DNA from: Fischerella muscicola SAG 1427-1 = PCC 73103
GTDB lineage: Bacteria > Cyanobacteriota > Cyanobacteriia > Cyanobacteriales > Nostocaceae
NCBI RefSeq assembly: GCF_000317245.1
Contig: NZ_AJLJ01000058.1
Location: 38,914 to 102,913 of the forward strand
DNA length: 64,000 nt
Direction: 5' to 3'
Shown piece after piece: positions 47,318-56,548 of this stretch. Within the stretch, counting starts at the first letter, position 1. Each line of letters starts with the position of its first letter. The notes beneath the pieces are model-generated. The model was not told where the DNA came from, made no database searches, and was given only the letters and a program-made list of their open reading frames with translations. The position numbers and the translations under genes are program-made.

Positions 47318-48010
47318 CTAAGCTTTAGTTACCACCAGCACTCCCATCATATCGTTCGCGATGGGGTAGTGTGTGGCAGTTGCAAACCCAACTGCAAGAG
47401 CTGTTTCTACCTGCTTCTCTCCTGAAGGAAAACGGTCTAAGCTGGGACTAATATAAGCATATTCTTCTTTTAAATCCATTTGCTCGGCGATTGGCACAAC
47501 AAGATGATCCAGATACCATTGCTGAAAAGTTCGAGCAGTAGAGTTTTTGGGACGATGAAAATCTAGAATTGCTGCTTTGGCACCTTTTTTGAGGACACGG
47601 TGTAATTCTTTGAGGCTACGCTGAATATCTATGACATTTCGTAAACCATACCCCATGGTAGCAGCGTCAAATTTGTTGTCTTCAAAGGGTAAATTGAGTA
47701 CGTCTGCTTCTATCCAAGTTACAGAGGGAGTTGGGTACTGGCTTTGAGAGCGTTGTTTGGCAATTTCCAATTGTGCAGATGAAAAATCTACTCCGTACAC
47801 CTGTCCAGTTTTACCTAAACGCCGTGCTAACCGAAAGGCTAAATCACCACTACCGCAACACAAATCCAGACAAATATCTCCGGCTTTAGCTTCACTCCAT
47901 TTTACCGTCATTTCTTTCCATATCCGATGTTGTCCCAAACTCAACCAATCATTTAATTGGTCATAAATGGGAGCGATACGGTCAAAGATATTGCGAATTT
48001 CATCAGACAT
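47318..48010 (-). CDS. menG: Demethylphylloquinone/menaquinone methyltransferase
   Basis: This class I SAM methyltransferase of the UbiE/MenG family, 230 aa, starts with the family block IRNIFDRIAPIYDQLNDWLSLGQHRIWK (residues about 5-32). The SAM motif is ICLDLCCGSGDLAF, followed by GVDFSSAQLEIAK and ATMGYGLRNVIDIQRSLKE. In cyanobacteria it methylates 2-phytyl-1,4-naphthoquinone, the last step of phylloquinone synthesis for photosystem I. It is flanked by repeats and has no pathway neighbours. Confidence 0.94.
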   Translation of the reverse strand: MSDEIRNIFDRIAPIYDQLNDWLSLGQHRIWKEMTVKWSEAKAGDICLDLCCGSGDLAFRLARRLGKTGQVYGVDFSSAQLEIAKQRSQSQYPTPSVTWIEADVLNLPFEDNKFDAATMGYGLRNVIDIQRSLKELHRVLKKGAKAAILDFHRPKNSTARTFQQWYLDHLVVPIAEQMDLKEEYAYISPSLDRFPSGEKQVETALAVGFATATHYPIANDMMGVLVVTKA

Positions 48011-48012
48011 TG

Positions 48013-48076
48013 GTCAAGGGTCAATTGTCAAGGGTCAATTGTCCATAGTCCAGTGTCAATTGTCTATAGTCAATAG
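48013..48076. repeat. GTCAATTGTCAAGGG-type tandem repeats
   Basis: About seven degenerate units built on GTCAATT and GTCAAGG lie in the gap between menG and the next gene upstream. Confidence 0.65.
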
Positions 48077-48112
48077 TTGAGAAAATTTCAAATTGACTAA
48101 TGACAATTGATA

Positions 48113-49072
48113 TCAACCATTAGCTAACTGATGGTAGTGAGTACAACTGAGTACGGTTGCTACCAATTGCGCTGATAAATGAATTACCTTAAGTTCATCT
48201 TCTCGCAAAGTGCAGGGTTTTTTCCACTGGAGAGACAAAACTGCCAAAACATTACTTGTATATGTAATTGGGATAATTAAATGCGCTTCTACACCAGAAT
48301 CTTTATAGTGTGCGACACCAGCAAGTTTTTCGTCATCGGGTACATTAACTGAAACTTGCATTTGACCAGTGGCGATCGCTTCACTAGTCAAGGGGTCAAT
48401 TGCTAACCAGTTTTCTACAGAATCCGCACTGCTGTAGTTACCTTGAGTAGCAATCAAACTACCATTTTTCACTAATTGCAAAATACATCCATCAGCGCTG
48501 AAACTTTCACCAAAAGCTGTGGCAATGGAATTTAAAATAGCTTCTAAACTAAGGCCTTGTTGAGCAACCTGCACCAAAACAGTTAACAATGCCATTTGAG
48601 CATTCGCACGGCGTAATTCTTCTGTGCGTTGTTTGAGCAAATCATAGGTTTCTGCTGCTCTTTGTACCACAGCCTTTAATTCTGTTGGGTCCCAAGGCTT
48701 TGTTATATATTTATATACCTGTCCAGCATTTATCGCTTCTACTAAGTCTTCAATATCAGTAAACCCAGTGAGGATAATTCTCACCGTGTTGGGAAACTGA
48801 GGTACTGTTTTACTCAGGAATTCAGTCCCCTTCATTTCAGGCATTCGCTGATCAGAGATAATAACAGCTACTTCACCTTCTGTTGCCAAAATCTGCAAAG
48901 CGTTTATCCCACTGTCTGCTTTCAAGACCTGAAAATCTCTGCGAAAAGTACGATACAACAGATCCAAATTATCTGGCTCATCATCAACTACTAAAATTTT
49001 CTGTTTTTTTGGCTTTTCCAAAGTCATCAATTGACGGCATATTTTATCAAGTTCGGGAATGGGGTTATTCAT
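48113..49072 (-). CDS. Response regulator with GAF output domain
   Basis: This 319-aa protein has a receiver of the RpfG type: VDDEPDN at about residue 30, phospho-site D74 in IISDQRMPEMKG, LTGF switch and TKPWD lysine. A helical linker (YDLLKQRTEELRRANAQMALL) leads to a GAF domain (about 160-310). There is no DNA-binding, kinase or cyclase domain, so the GAF part is the only visible output or ligand sensor. The 532-bp spacer upstream has a TTATTACGTAATAA palindrome. Confidence 0.9.
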   Translation of the reverse strand: MNNPIPELDKICRQLMTLEKPKKQKILVVDDEPDNLDLLYRTFRRDFQVLKADSGINALQILATEGEVAVIISDQRMPEMKGTEFLSKTVPQFPNTVRIILTGFTDIEDLVEAINAGQVYKYITKPWDPTELKAVVQRAAETYDLLKQRTEELRRANAQMALLTVLVQVAQQGLSLEAILNSIATAFGESFSADGCILQLVKNGSLIATQGNYSSADSVENWLAIDPLTSEAIATGQMQVSVNVPDDEKLAGVAHYKDSGVEAHLIIPITYTSNVLAVLSLQWKKPCTLREDELKVIHLSAQLVATVLSCTHYHQLANG

Positions 49073-49605
49073 AGATAATTCCTTTAACTGTTAACCACTT
49101 TGTTATATTCCATACAAAGCCTAATTGAGAATATAAGATAAGCTTTTGTAGCTGTTATTTGATTAAATTAATCATGAAGCAGCTTTCAGTAGGAGAAAGC
49201 AGAAAAATTAGGAATTTAGATTTTTATGTTCTAAGTGTTATTACGTAATAAATTTGTTAATTATAATATCTTTGTTCATCAATTAAAGTTTTGCCTCCTG
49301 CTAGAAATGTAGAAAGGAACCAGAAAATTAGTGTTCTGTCACACTAAGTTTGGAGTATTTGTAGTGAGTGAAGACAGCACTCAATTTAAGCACTAAAGTG
49401 CTTACTACAAACCCTTGAAAGCTTGTGTTACAAACTACTAGTCCCCTATATTTAGAGGGGATTGATTACTGAAGCCTGTTAACAACATCTTTCTTCTATC
49501 GAGAAACTACGACATCAGTCTTAAAATACATACTCAGCATAAAAATTTTAAAATTATTATTGATAAACTTGCCGTGAAACTGCTGAGATATCTCAACCAT
49601 CACAT
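49073..49605. promoter_or_regulatory. Divergent spacer upstream of raf1
   Basis: These 533 bp contain a perfect 14-bp palindrome TTATTACGTAATAA at 49238-49251, which might be an operator, and the repeat at 49358-49411. The raf1 promoter should lie right of 49440. No box is certain. Confidence 0.4.
49358..49411. repeat. Palindromic repeat (GTTTGTAGT family), copy 2
   Basis: TTTGTAGTGAG and CTTACTACAAA are near-perfect inverted ends. The inside contains AAGCACTAAAGTGCTTACT. Confidence 0.7.
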
Positions 49606-50694
49606 ATGACTGACACACCACCCAACGCTCAAAATCTTAACGATAACGATCACAATGATATAGCTGAAGAATTGCTACGAAAGCTGCGACAAAAACAAGG
49701 CTATTGGGTGGAATGGGGACAAGCTTGTGCTTATCTACAAAAAGCGGGTTATAGTCAGCAAGCGATTTTTGAAGCTACAGGTTTTGAACCAGTACAACAG
49801 AATCAGGTGATTGTCGGCGCCCAAGTCTACAACTCTATGGAAAAAGTCGGAGCGCCACAAGATGTACTTTCCCATTATCAACAGCGCGGTAGTGATATCT
49901 TATATGAGTTGCGCTTGCTGACTCAAGAAGAACGAGCCGCCGCCGCCACAGTTACCTTTCAACACAAAGTTGATGCTGACGAAGCACGGGAAATTGCCAG
50001 GGCGATCAAAGATTTCTCTCGTTTTCGTAACCCTCCAGAAGGCTTTTCTAATCATCCGGGGGATGCAGTTGCTTATCAATGTTGGAAACTCGCCCGCCAG
50101 AACTCTGATTTTCAAACGCGATCGCGTCTAATCGCTAGAGGCTTAAAATTTTCCCATACGCAAACTGCTAGGCAGCAAATAGAACAGTTGCTTACAGATT
50201 TTACAGTCGTACCTAAAAAGCCAGCACCCACTCTACCCTTTTACAGACCACAATCAGCCGAAGAAGTACCCCGTCTCGTGCCAGTTGTAGGTGAGTTGCC
50301 ACTAACACCACAAGACTTACAAGCAGTTCCCCTAGTAGAAGAAATCGGGCCTTTCCGCATCGTTAAGTTTGCTGGAGAACAAGCATGGGTTCCCTTACCA
50401 GGTTGGCAAACCATATTGAGTGCAGAAGATCCAGTAGTGATTTTATGCAATAGCGATCGCTTACCCACCCAAACACAAAATCACCCAGAACCAGTCATGG
50501 TAGTTATTGATCGCGCCCAAAGAGAATGGAACTCAGGTAGCTACTTTGTAGTAGATAACTCTGGGGAATTAGATTTTCAATGGTTTGAAACTGCGTCCGA
50601 AGTCACACTACTAGGGCGAATTCTCGTAATTGTACGAGCCAAGAAAATTCTGGATGAGGAATTGACAAAAGATTCTTGGCAAATAGATGAGTAG
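49606..50694 (+). CDS. raf1: RuBisCO accumulation factor 1
   Basis: Raf1 is a dimeric chaperone that holds newly folded RbcL antiparallel dimers and helps them form the RbcL8 core. The 362-aa protein has the helical N-terminal domain (LLRKLRQKQGYWVEWGQACAYLQKAGYSQQAIFEATGFEP, residues about 23-62). It also has the beta-sheet dimerisation domain (LVEEIGPFRIVKFAGEQAWVPLPGW, about 243-267). It is full length. It is followed by the 21-bp minisatellite. No rbc genes are nearby, which is usual. Confidence 0.95.
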   Translation: MTDTPPNAQNLNDNDHNDIAEELLRKLRQKQGYWVEWGQACAYLQKAGYSQQAIFEATGFEPVQQNQVIVGAQVYNSMEKVGAPQDVLSHYQQRGSDILYELRLLTQEERAAAATVTFQHKVDADEAREIARAIKDFSRFRNPPEGFSNHPGDAVAYQCWKLARQNSDFQTRSRLIARGLKFSHTQTARQQIEQLLTDFTVVPKKPAPTLPFYRPQSAEEVPRLVPVVGELPLTPQDLQAVPLVEEIGPFRIVKFAGEQAWVPLPGWQTILSAEDPVVILCNSDRLPTQTQNHPEPVMVVIDRAQREWNSGSYFVVDNSGELDFQWFETASEVTLLGRILVIVRAKKILDEELTKDSWQIDE

Positions 50695-50751
50695 TTGTTG
50701 GGCATGGGGCATGGGGCTTTAAGAGTCGTCTTTCTGTAAACAAGTATTTGT

Positions 50752-51020
50752 ATTTCGTTGACGAGTTTTTGATACTCAACGACGAGTCTTTAATACTCGG
50801 CGACGACTCTTTAATACTCGACGACGAGTCTTTGATACTCGGCGACGAGTCTTTAATACTCGACGACGACTCTTTAATACTCGACGACGACTCTTTAATA
50901 CTCGACGACGACTCTTTAATACTCGACGACGACTCTTTAATACTCAACGACGAGTCTTTGATACTCGGCGACGAATCTTTAATACTCGACGACGGGTCTT
51001 TGATACTCGCTGACAGGGGA
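50752..51020. repeat. 21-bp minisatellite, array 1
   Basis: Eleven exact-length 21-bp units run from 50773 to 51003, with a degenerate unit before (50752-50772) and a partial one after. The unit core is TACTCGACGACGACTCTTTA with variants CGGCGACGAG, CAACGACGAG and CTTTGA. Four consecutive units (50857-50940) are identical. All reading frames on both strands show heptapeptide periods (for example DDSLILD), but there is no ribosome site or recognisable protein. It lies between raf1 and the PP2C gene. Confidence 0.9.
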
Positions 51021-51113
51021 GAGTAAAAAACAAGGGAGAATCTACAAAAAATATTCGACCTGTCTCCCCACACTTCTCACACTCCCCACACTCCCAATCC
51101 CCCTTCCCTACTC

Positions 51114-53057
51114 TTATCTCAATGGTGGACAAATCTGCTGCACTCCTTGGGGGAGTTGTTTGCACATCTGCTGGAATGTTTGCGGCTGCAATTGTTGCCA
51201 AGCTAATAACCCTACAGTTGTACTTCCCAGGAGTAAAGCCAACAATCTCAGCAACAATACCCCAGGTTTACGCCGAAGTTGAGTATTGTCAGCAGTTTGA
51301 GTTGTTGCCGAAATATCTAAGTCTAGTAATACTTGCGAACTTGCTGCAAACTCAGATTCTTCTGGTTGTGGTGCTGCTTCTAGAACAATTTCTACTTCTT
51401 TTTCTTCGACAACTTCTATTTGTAATTTCTTTTGAGTCACTGGAACCAGATAATCTGGAGAAACCCGACAATGGGTCAGCACTACCGATACATTGTCATG
51501 ACCATTTTTTTGATTCGCCAGTTGAATCCAAGCGTCAACAGCTGCTTCTAAAGTTAGTTCTCCTGTTAATACTGGTGCAGCATAATCTCGCCAAGATTCT
51601 TCTACTAAATGATTATCACTTAAGCCATCAGAACACAAAAGTAATATACCTTCTTCTTCCACAATCAAGCGTTGAATCAGAGGATGCAGTAATTCGCCTT
51701 CTTTTGTTCCTAAAGCTTGGGTAAGGGCGGTAGCGTCTGGGCGTTGCAATGCTTGGCGATACAGACTGCGGGCTTGACGGACTTCCCGCGTTGCCACATC
51801 ATCATCAATTGTCAATAGCTGACAGTAGTCGCGGGTAATCCAGTAAGCACGACTATCACCGAGGTTAACTAAATATAGTTCGTGGGCATTTTCTGAGTGC
51901 CAACCAGCAGCAGTTTGAATGCGTTGTGGTACTTGCACAGCCATAACCATAGTTGTAGCCATGCGTTGGGTACCTGTGCGTTTTTGTTCGTCATTACAAT
52001 TGCAAATGACGTTGTTGATCACCCGCAAACTAGCTTCTAACTGTTGTTGCAATAAATCTGGCGGTACAATTTCGGCTTGTTCTCCAACTTCTTGTAATAA
52101 AGCGCGAATTTGGAGTTTTACAGATTGTACTGCCAATCGACTGGCAACTTCACCGCCTTCATGTCCACCAATACCATCACAAACGATCGCTATCTGTGGT
52201 GATAATAAATCAGCGATCGCATCGTTGCCATGAGGATAGCAATTATCTTCATTTTGTATTAGTCCTTCTGGCCCTTTATCACTTGCACCTGCGGCTTTAA
52301 TACTTAAAGGTAATTCTGCCGCAGATGTTAGCAATAAAGTATTGAGTTGAGTCACAATATCCTGGTACTCTACTTCATCACTACACATCTTTTGGACTAT
52401 TTTTTGCAAGTCATTTGCCACTGGGGTTTTGGCATTAACTACCAAAGATTGCCAACATTCTCCCAAATCCTTAAGAGTTGATTGTCCCGATTGCTGAAGT
52501 TGTAACAGTCGCACACACCAACCTTGCACTCTTAAATTATTTGGTATCAGCAAACTAGCTGCTACTCCCAATTCTGACAAAGGCTGCCACAGTTGTAGAA
52601 TTTGCCATAACCAGTAAACCTGTCTGACTGCTGTTGCTTGCTGCCATGCTTTTGTCAATGCTGGGTAAAGATTTCCCGCTTCATCTATAGGTACATTTTC
52701 TAGCAAGAGAATATTATTTGCTGCTTCTGTTTGATAACGAACCAATCCATAAACAACTGGCAAGTGTAAGCGTTGTTGATATAAGCGCAGGTAAGGAATA
52801 ATTTCTTTTGGTATTTTGCTAGGGATGTCCGGTAACTTTCCCGGTTGAGTATCCAGCCAAATCCGGGGTGCAATCACCTCATATCTATCAGCTACTTTTT
52901 CTCCTGGAGTAATTGTAGCTGCTGATGATCCAATTACCCAAAGATAGCGGCGAATTAGAGGAGTTTGACAATTGGCACAAACACGGTTATCTACAGGGTT
53001 GCTTGGGCGAATACAGATAGGATTGGGACAATAAACTATCCGTTGAGTTGAAATCAT
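51114..53057 (-). CDS. Zinc-ribbon PP2C-type serine/threonine phosphatase
   Basis: This 647-aa protein combines several parts. An N-terminal zinc ribbon is CPNPICIRP with CANCQTPL, and a kinase-like helical region spans about 45-250. The PP2C phosphatase domain (about 255-510) carries metal-site motifs NEDNCYP, IVCDGIGGHEGGE, NLGDSRAYW, LLLCSDGLSDN and GHDNVSVVL. A C-terminal membrane helix (LLRLLALLLGSTTVGLLAW) follows. It probably dephosphorylates Ser/Thr-kinase targets at the membrane. No kinase gene is adjacent. Confidence 0.92.
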   Translation of the reverse strand: MISTQRIVYCPNPICIRPSNPVDNRVCANCQTPLIRRYLWVIGSSAATITPGEKVADRYEVIAPRIWLDTQPGKLPDIPSKIPKEIIPYLRLYQQRLHLPVVYGLVRYQTEAANNILLLENVPIDEAGNLYPALTKAWQQATAVRQVYWLWQILQLWQPLSELGVAASLLIPNNLRVQGWCVRLLQLQQSGQSTLKDLGECWQSLVVNAKTPVANDLQKIVQKMCSDEVEYQDIVTQLNTLLLTSAAELPLSIKAAGASDKGPEGLIQNEDNCYPHGNDAIADLLSPQIAIVCDGIGGHEGGEVASRLAVQSVKLQIRALLQEVGEQAEIVPPDLLQQQLEASLRVINNVICNCNDEQKRTGTQRMATTMVMAVQVPQRIQTAAGWHSENAHELYLVNLGDSRAYWITRDYCQLLTIDDDVATREVRQARSLYRQALQRPDATALTQALGTKEGELLHPLIQRLIVEEEGILLLCSDGLSDNHLVEESWRDYAAPVLTGELTLEAAVDAWIQLANQKNGHDNVSVVLTHCRVSPDYLVPVTQKKLQIEVVEEKEVEIVLEAAPQPEESEFAASSQVLLDLDISATTQTADNTQLRRKPGVLLLRLLALLLGSTTVGLLAWQQLQPQTFQQMCKQLPQGVQQICPPLR

Positions 53058-53490
53058 AATATGTGTAAATATTTAGATAAATTGATAGGTGAAGTTCGAT
53101 TAAATTGAGCTGCCAAAAACTAAAATGTTAGACTAGACTGGATTTACTGGTTTACTTTTAACACTTGTTACTTAAAAATTGAAAATTTTTACGTACAAAT
53201 TTTAGTACATAACAGCAGAAATAATCAGATTGTTAATAATAGTCAAAAGGCTTATTTGATAAGATTTTGACCTTCTGGTTTTTGCCCGCTTATACTAGTA
53301 CCGCATGGCGGAAATAAACATACCATTTAAAATGACGCAAAAGCCAGGAATACTATTCTTTTGACTTTTGACTTTTGACTTTTGACTTCCGCCTTGCGGT
53401 ACTAGCTCCCAATATTTATAAATGGCGAGTATATTGCTGGATCTAATCACAGAAATGTGTTTACGTAAATGTAGTGTTTAGGATGGCGCT
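53058..53490. other. Divergent spacer, PP2C gene and nfeD
   Basis: These 433 bp contain the inverted-repeat element at 53295-53405. The PP2C promoter lies on the left and the nfeD promoter on the right; no box is certain. Confidence 0.45.
53295..53405. mobile_element. Possible MITE of 111 bp
   Basis: CTAGTACCGCATGGCGGAA (53295-53313) and TTCCGCCTTGCGGTACTAG (53387-53405) are 19-bp inverted repeats with one mismatch. The core ends in four TTTTGAC heptamers (53360-53386). There is no coding capacity and no clear target duplication. Confidence 0.5.
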
Positions 53491-53949
53491 ATGCCAATTT
53501 CTACCGCCATGTGGTTGTCAAGTTCTACCCTTATTTGGCTGTTGGTAGGAGCAGGTTTGTGCTTAATTGAACTGTTTTTGCCAACAGCTTTTGTGGCTTT
53601 GATGATGGGAATTAGCGCTTTTGTGGTGGCGCTGCTATCTCCAGTTATTTTAGGAAAATTATGGCTGCAATTAGTGGTTTGGCTGTTGCTTTCTGTACTG
53701 CTAATTTGGCTGTGTCGTCGTTTAATGACACCAGTGGGAAGTAAGTCAAAAATTCAGGATGCAACCACTGCTGAAACTTTAACAGATATCCCAGTTGGGA
53801 AAGCCGGACGAGTATTATACGAAGGCAATTCTTGGCGAGCGCAGTGTTACGATGAGCATTTAGCGATCGCACCACATCAAAAAGTTTACGTAGTCAGGCG
53901 CGAAGGTACAACCCTGATTGTCATGCCAGACGATTCCTCAATTCAATAG
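53491..53949 (+). CDS. NfeD-family membrane protein
   Basis: This 152-aa short-form NfeD has membrane helices near residues 12-30, 32-50 and 53-70. A C-terminal OB-fold (GKAGRVLYEGNSWRAQCYDEHLAIAPHQKVYVVRREGTTLIV, about 105-147) follows. NfeD proteins pair with stomatin/SPFH proteins and may hold them at the membrane. The next gene, 142 bp downstream on the same strand, is exactly such a protein, which supports both calls. Confidence 0.9.
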   Translation: MPISTAMWLSSSTLIWLLVGAGLCLIELFLPTAFVALMMGISAFVVALLSPVILGKLWLQLVVWLLLSVLLIWLCRRLMTPVGSKSKIQDATTAETLTDIPVGKAGRVLYEGNSWRAQCYDEHLAIAPHQKVYVVRREGTTLIVMPDDSSIQ

Positions 53950-53960
53950 TTAATTGTGAC

Positions 53961-54034
53961 AGACCATCTTGTAGAGACGCGATGAATCGCGTCTTGAACC
54001 AAGGATGTGTTGCAATCATTAATTGAATTGGTAT
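53961..54034. repeat. Dispersed repeat AGACCATC...GAATTGGTAT, copy 1
   Basis: This 74-bp repeat contains the GTAGAGACGCGATGAATCGC hairpin core and the tail GTGTTGCAATCATTAATTG. It recurs at 57272-57376 with an internal insertion of about 35 bp. Confidence 0.75.
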
Positions 54035-54091
54035 GAGTAATAGAATTTGGTAATTGATCACTGAATTTATATATCAGGAGATAAATAAATA

Positions 54092-55051
54092 ATGGAACCT
54101 TTACTTTTTATAATAAGTATAGTTTTAGGTGGTTCAGTATTAGCAAGCTCTGTAAAAGTAGTAAACCAGGGTAATGAAGCTTTAGTAGAACGCTTAGGTA
54201 GCTACAACAAAAAGTTACAACCAGGATTAAACTTTGTTGTTCCTTTCGTAGATAGAATTGTCTTCCGGGGAACCATTCGGGAAAGGGTTTTAGATATTCC
54301 CCCGCAACAATGTATTACTCGTGATAATGTCAAAATTACCGTTGATGCAGTAGTTTATTGGCGCATTGTTGATATGGAGAAAGCTTACTACAAAGTCGAA
54401 AATCTCCAAGCTGCGATGGTAAATTTGGTGATGACACAAATTCGTTCTGAAATGGGCAGATTAGAACTAGATGAAACCTTTACCGCCCGTTCAGAAGTCA
54501 ATGAACTTTTATTGCGAGATTTGGATATCGCTACCGATCCTTGGGGAGTGAAGGTAACGCGGGTGGAATTAAGGGACATTCTTCCATCTCAAGAAGTGCA
54601 ACAGTCGATGGAATTGCAAATGTCGGCGGAACGGCGCAAAAGAGCAGCAATTTTAACTTCTGAAGGTGAGCGGGAATCTGCGATTAATAGCGCTAGAGGT
54701 AAAGCCGAAGCACAAGTTCTAGAAGCTGAAGCCCGTCAAAAAGCAGTGATTTTGGAAGCAGAAGCTCAACAAAAAGCCCTGATTCTCAAAGCCCAAGCCG
54801 AACGCCAGCAACAAGTTCTCAAAGCCCAGGCGATCGCAGAATCTACAGAAATGATTGCTCAAAAACTTGAAACCAACTCTATAGCCCCCAAAGCTTTAGA
54901 AGTTCTGCTTGCCCTGGGTTATCTAGATATGGGTACAACTATTGGTAAGAGCGATAGCAGCAAGGTCATGTTTATAGATCCTCGCACAATTCCTGCAACC
55001 TTAGAGGGCATACGCTCCATCATTTCAGATGCACCGACAGATTCACTCTAA
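54092..55051 (+). CDS. SPFH/band-7 (slipin, stomatin-like) protein
   Basis: This 319-aa protein has an N-terminal membrane anchor ([17 protein letters not shown]) and an SPFH domain (about 25-185) with [29 protein letters not shown] (31-59). A long Ala/Glu coiled coil ([33 protein letters not shown], about 205-240) is followed by a conserved C-terminus. Such proteins form large rings in membrane microdomains and influence proteolysis by FtsH. Pairing with the upstream NfeD gene is the classic arrangement. Confidence 0.93.
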   Translation: MEPLLFIISIVLGGSVLASSVKVVNQGNEALVERLGSYNKKLQPGLNFVVPFVDRIVFRGTIRERVLDIPPQQCITRDNVKITVDAVVYWRIVDMEKAYYKVENLQAAMVNLVMTQIRSEMGRLELDETFTARSEVNELLLRDLDIATDPWGVKVTRVELRDILPSQEVQQSMELQMSAERRKRAAILTSEGERESAINSARGKAEAQVLEAEARQKAVILEAEAQQKALILKAQAERQQQVLKAQAIAESTEMIAQKLETNSIAPKALEVLLALGYLDMGTTIGKSDSSKVMFIDPRTIPATLEGIRSIISDAPTDSL

Positions 55052-55289
55052 GTTAAAAGTCGGCACAAAAAAACAAAAACGTTACACTGAACCAGAAATT
55101 ACGATATGAACTTGTGTTGGGGGTTGTCCTACTTGAGCGTTTTTAACTGAAATATCAATTTATGATTGACCTGAAAACTTCACAAGTACTTTGTGTTGTT
55201 AATGATTCAGGTCGTAGACATGCTAGTTTTTTGTTTGGAACACCAAATTTAAAAGGCTTGAACCCCCATCAACCACTAACGAAATCAAT

Positions 55290-55709
55290 ATGGCACCTTT
55301 ACCTGACTATCACCCCAAACAGTTATCTTTAGGCCCCTTGGAAGCAGAAATATTGAATATTATTTGGGAGCTTGGTTCAGCGACAGTCAAAGATGTACAC
55401 GATCGCATTCTGGCTGATCCTAATCGAGAACTAGCTTATACTTCTGTAACTACCGTGCTGCGTCGCCTCACCGACAAAGGTTGGCTTGTCTGCGACAAAA
55501 AAGGACGGGCATTTTATTGGCGACCGTTGCTGACAAAAGAGCAAGCCGCAGTCATTAAAGCTCACGAACAATTACAGCGATTTTTAGCAGTAGGAAATCC
55601 TGATGTTGTTGCAGCTTTTGCAGATAGTCTTGATGAAGCAGCTAGTGAGAAAATACAAGCGATCGCCAAACGCATTCAATCTGCACGGCAAGAAAGGGAG
55701 GAACAATGA
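55290..55709 (+). CDS. BlaI/MecI-family transcriptional repressor
   Basis: This 139-aa winged-helix regulator has LGPLEAEILNIIWELGSATVKDVHDRI and TSVTTVLRRLTDKGWLVCDKKGRAFYW at its DNA-binding N-terminus (about 12-76). A C-terminal dimerisation helix follows. BlaI repressors are cut by a partner membrane protease. The next gene overlaps it by 4 bp (ATGA) and encodes an M56 protease, so this is a two-gene sensor-repressor unit. No beta-lactamase lies nearby; the regulated gene is unknown. Confidence 0.93.
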   Translation: MAPLPDYHPKQLSLGPLEAEILNIIWELGSATVKDVHDRILADPNRELAYTSVTTVLRRLTDKGWLVCDKKGRAFYWRPLLTKEQAAVIKAHEQLQRFLAVGNPDVVAAFADSLDEAASEKIQAIAKRIQSARQEREEQ

Positions 55710-56548
55710 TGCATGTACTCATGATTTTGATCGCTTTGGGTATTTCTTGGGGAATCAGATACTCTTGGGTTGAATGCCAAGACAATTGGAATAAACAGTG
55801 GCAAAGAGCGCTATTTTTCTTTCTTTTTCCCCCCTTGCTGATCATCATGACAGCGATCGCTCTGCTGTATATGGGTCCCCAGGGCAGAATGCTTGGTTTA
55901 CAAACAGGTTGGTCTAGCTATGTATTAGCATTAATCGTACTTGCTGTTTTTGCAGTTATATGCATCAAGAAAGCATGGCAAGGATGGCGATCAGTAAAAT
56001 CTACACGTGACTGTCCGATTGTGAATCTTGCAGGTAGACAAGTGCGACTACTCAAAACAGCAGCATTATTTGCAGGACAAATTGGTTTTTGGCAACCGGA
56101 ACTTGTCCTTAGCCAAGGATTGCTGCAAACTTTGTCGCCTGCACATTTGGAAACAGTCTTAGCACACGAGCAAGGTCATTACCATTACCGAGATACATTC
56201 TGGTTTTTCTGGCTGGGTTGGGTGCGTACCTGTACAGCTTGGTTGCCAAATACAGACGCTTTGTGGCAAGAACTATTAGTTTTGCGCGAACTACGTGCCG
56301 ATGCTCACGCCGCATCACGAGTAGATCCTTTACTGTTAGCGGAATCATTGGTATTAGTCATCAGTACACCACCTGTAACCTCAGACATCTGCTGTGCAGC
56401 CCTAGCAGCTAGTAGCGTTGATCGTTTAGAACAAAGAATAGAAGCTTTATTAGCTAAACCAGAACCCACATCAAAATTTCACTTAATATATTGGATTAGC
56501 TTCCTGTTGGCATTACTGCCCTTAATTACAGTCATCTTCCATTCCTAG
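55706..56548 (+). CDS. M56-family membrane metallopeptidase
   Basis: This 280-aa protein has N-terminal membrane helices (about 4-20, 36-56, 70-88), a cytosolic zinc-protease domain and a C-terminal helix. The zinc site is H154-E-Q-G-H158 (LAHEQGHYHYRD), with E195 in VLRELRAD as third ligand. It lacks the penicillin-binding sensor domain of BlaR1, so the signal is likely not a beta-lactam. It is translationally coupled to the BlaI-type repressor, which it presumably cleaves. It converges on the DUF421 gene with a 4-bp overlap. Confidence 0.9.
   Translation: MMHVLMILIALGISWGIRYSWVECQDNWNKQWQRALFFFLFPPLLIIMTAIALLYMGPQGRMLGLQTGWSSYVLALIVLAVFAVICIKKAWQGWRSVKSTRDCPIVNLAGRQVRLLKTAALFAGQIGFWQPELVLSQGLLQTLSPAHLETVLAHEQGHYHYRDTFWFFWLGWVRTCTAWLPNTDALWQELLVLRELRADAHAASRVDPLLLAESLVLVISTPPVTSDICCAALAASSVDRLEQRIEALLAKPEPTSKFHLIYWISFLLALLPLITVIFHS

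Noticed and set aside
50752..51020. CRISPR-like array
   Set aside because: Units are 21 bp with no separate spacers; neighbouring units differ only by point changes, and no cas genes are near. It is a minisatellite.
50603..51201. Open frames through the first array on either strand
   Set aside because: Same cause as above; the peptides (SLILDD or SIKESSS repeats) have no non-repeat domain.
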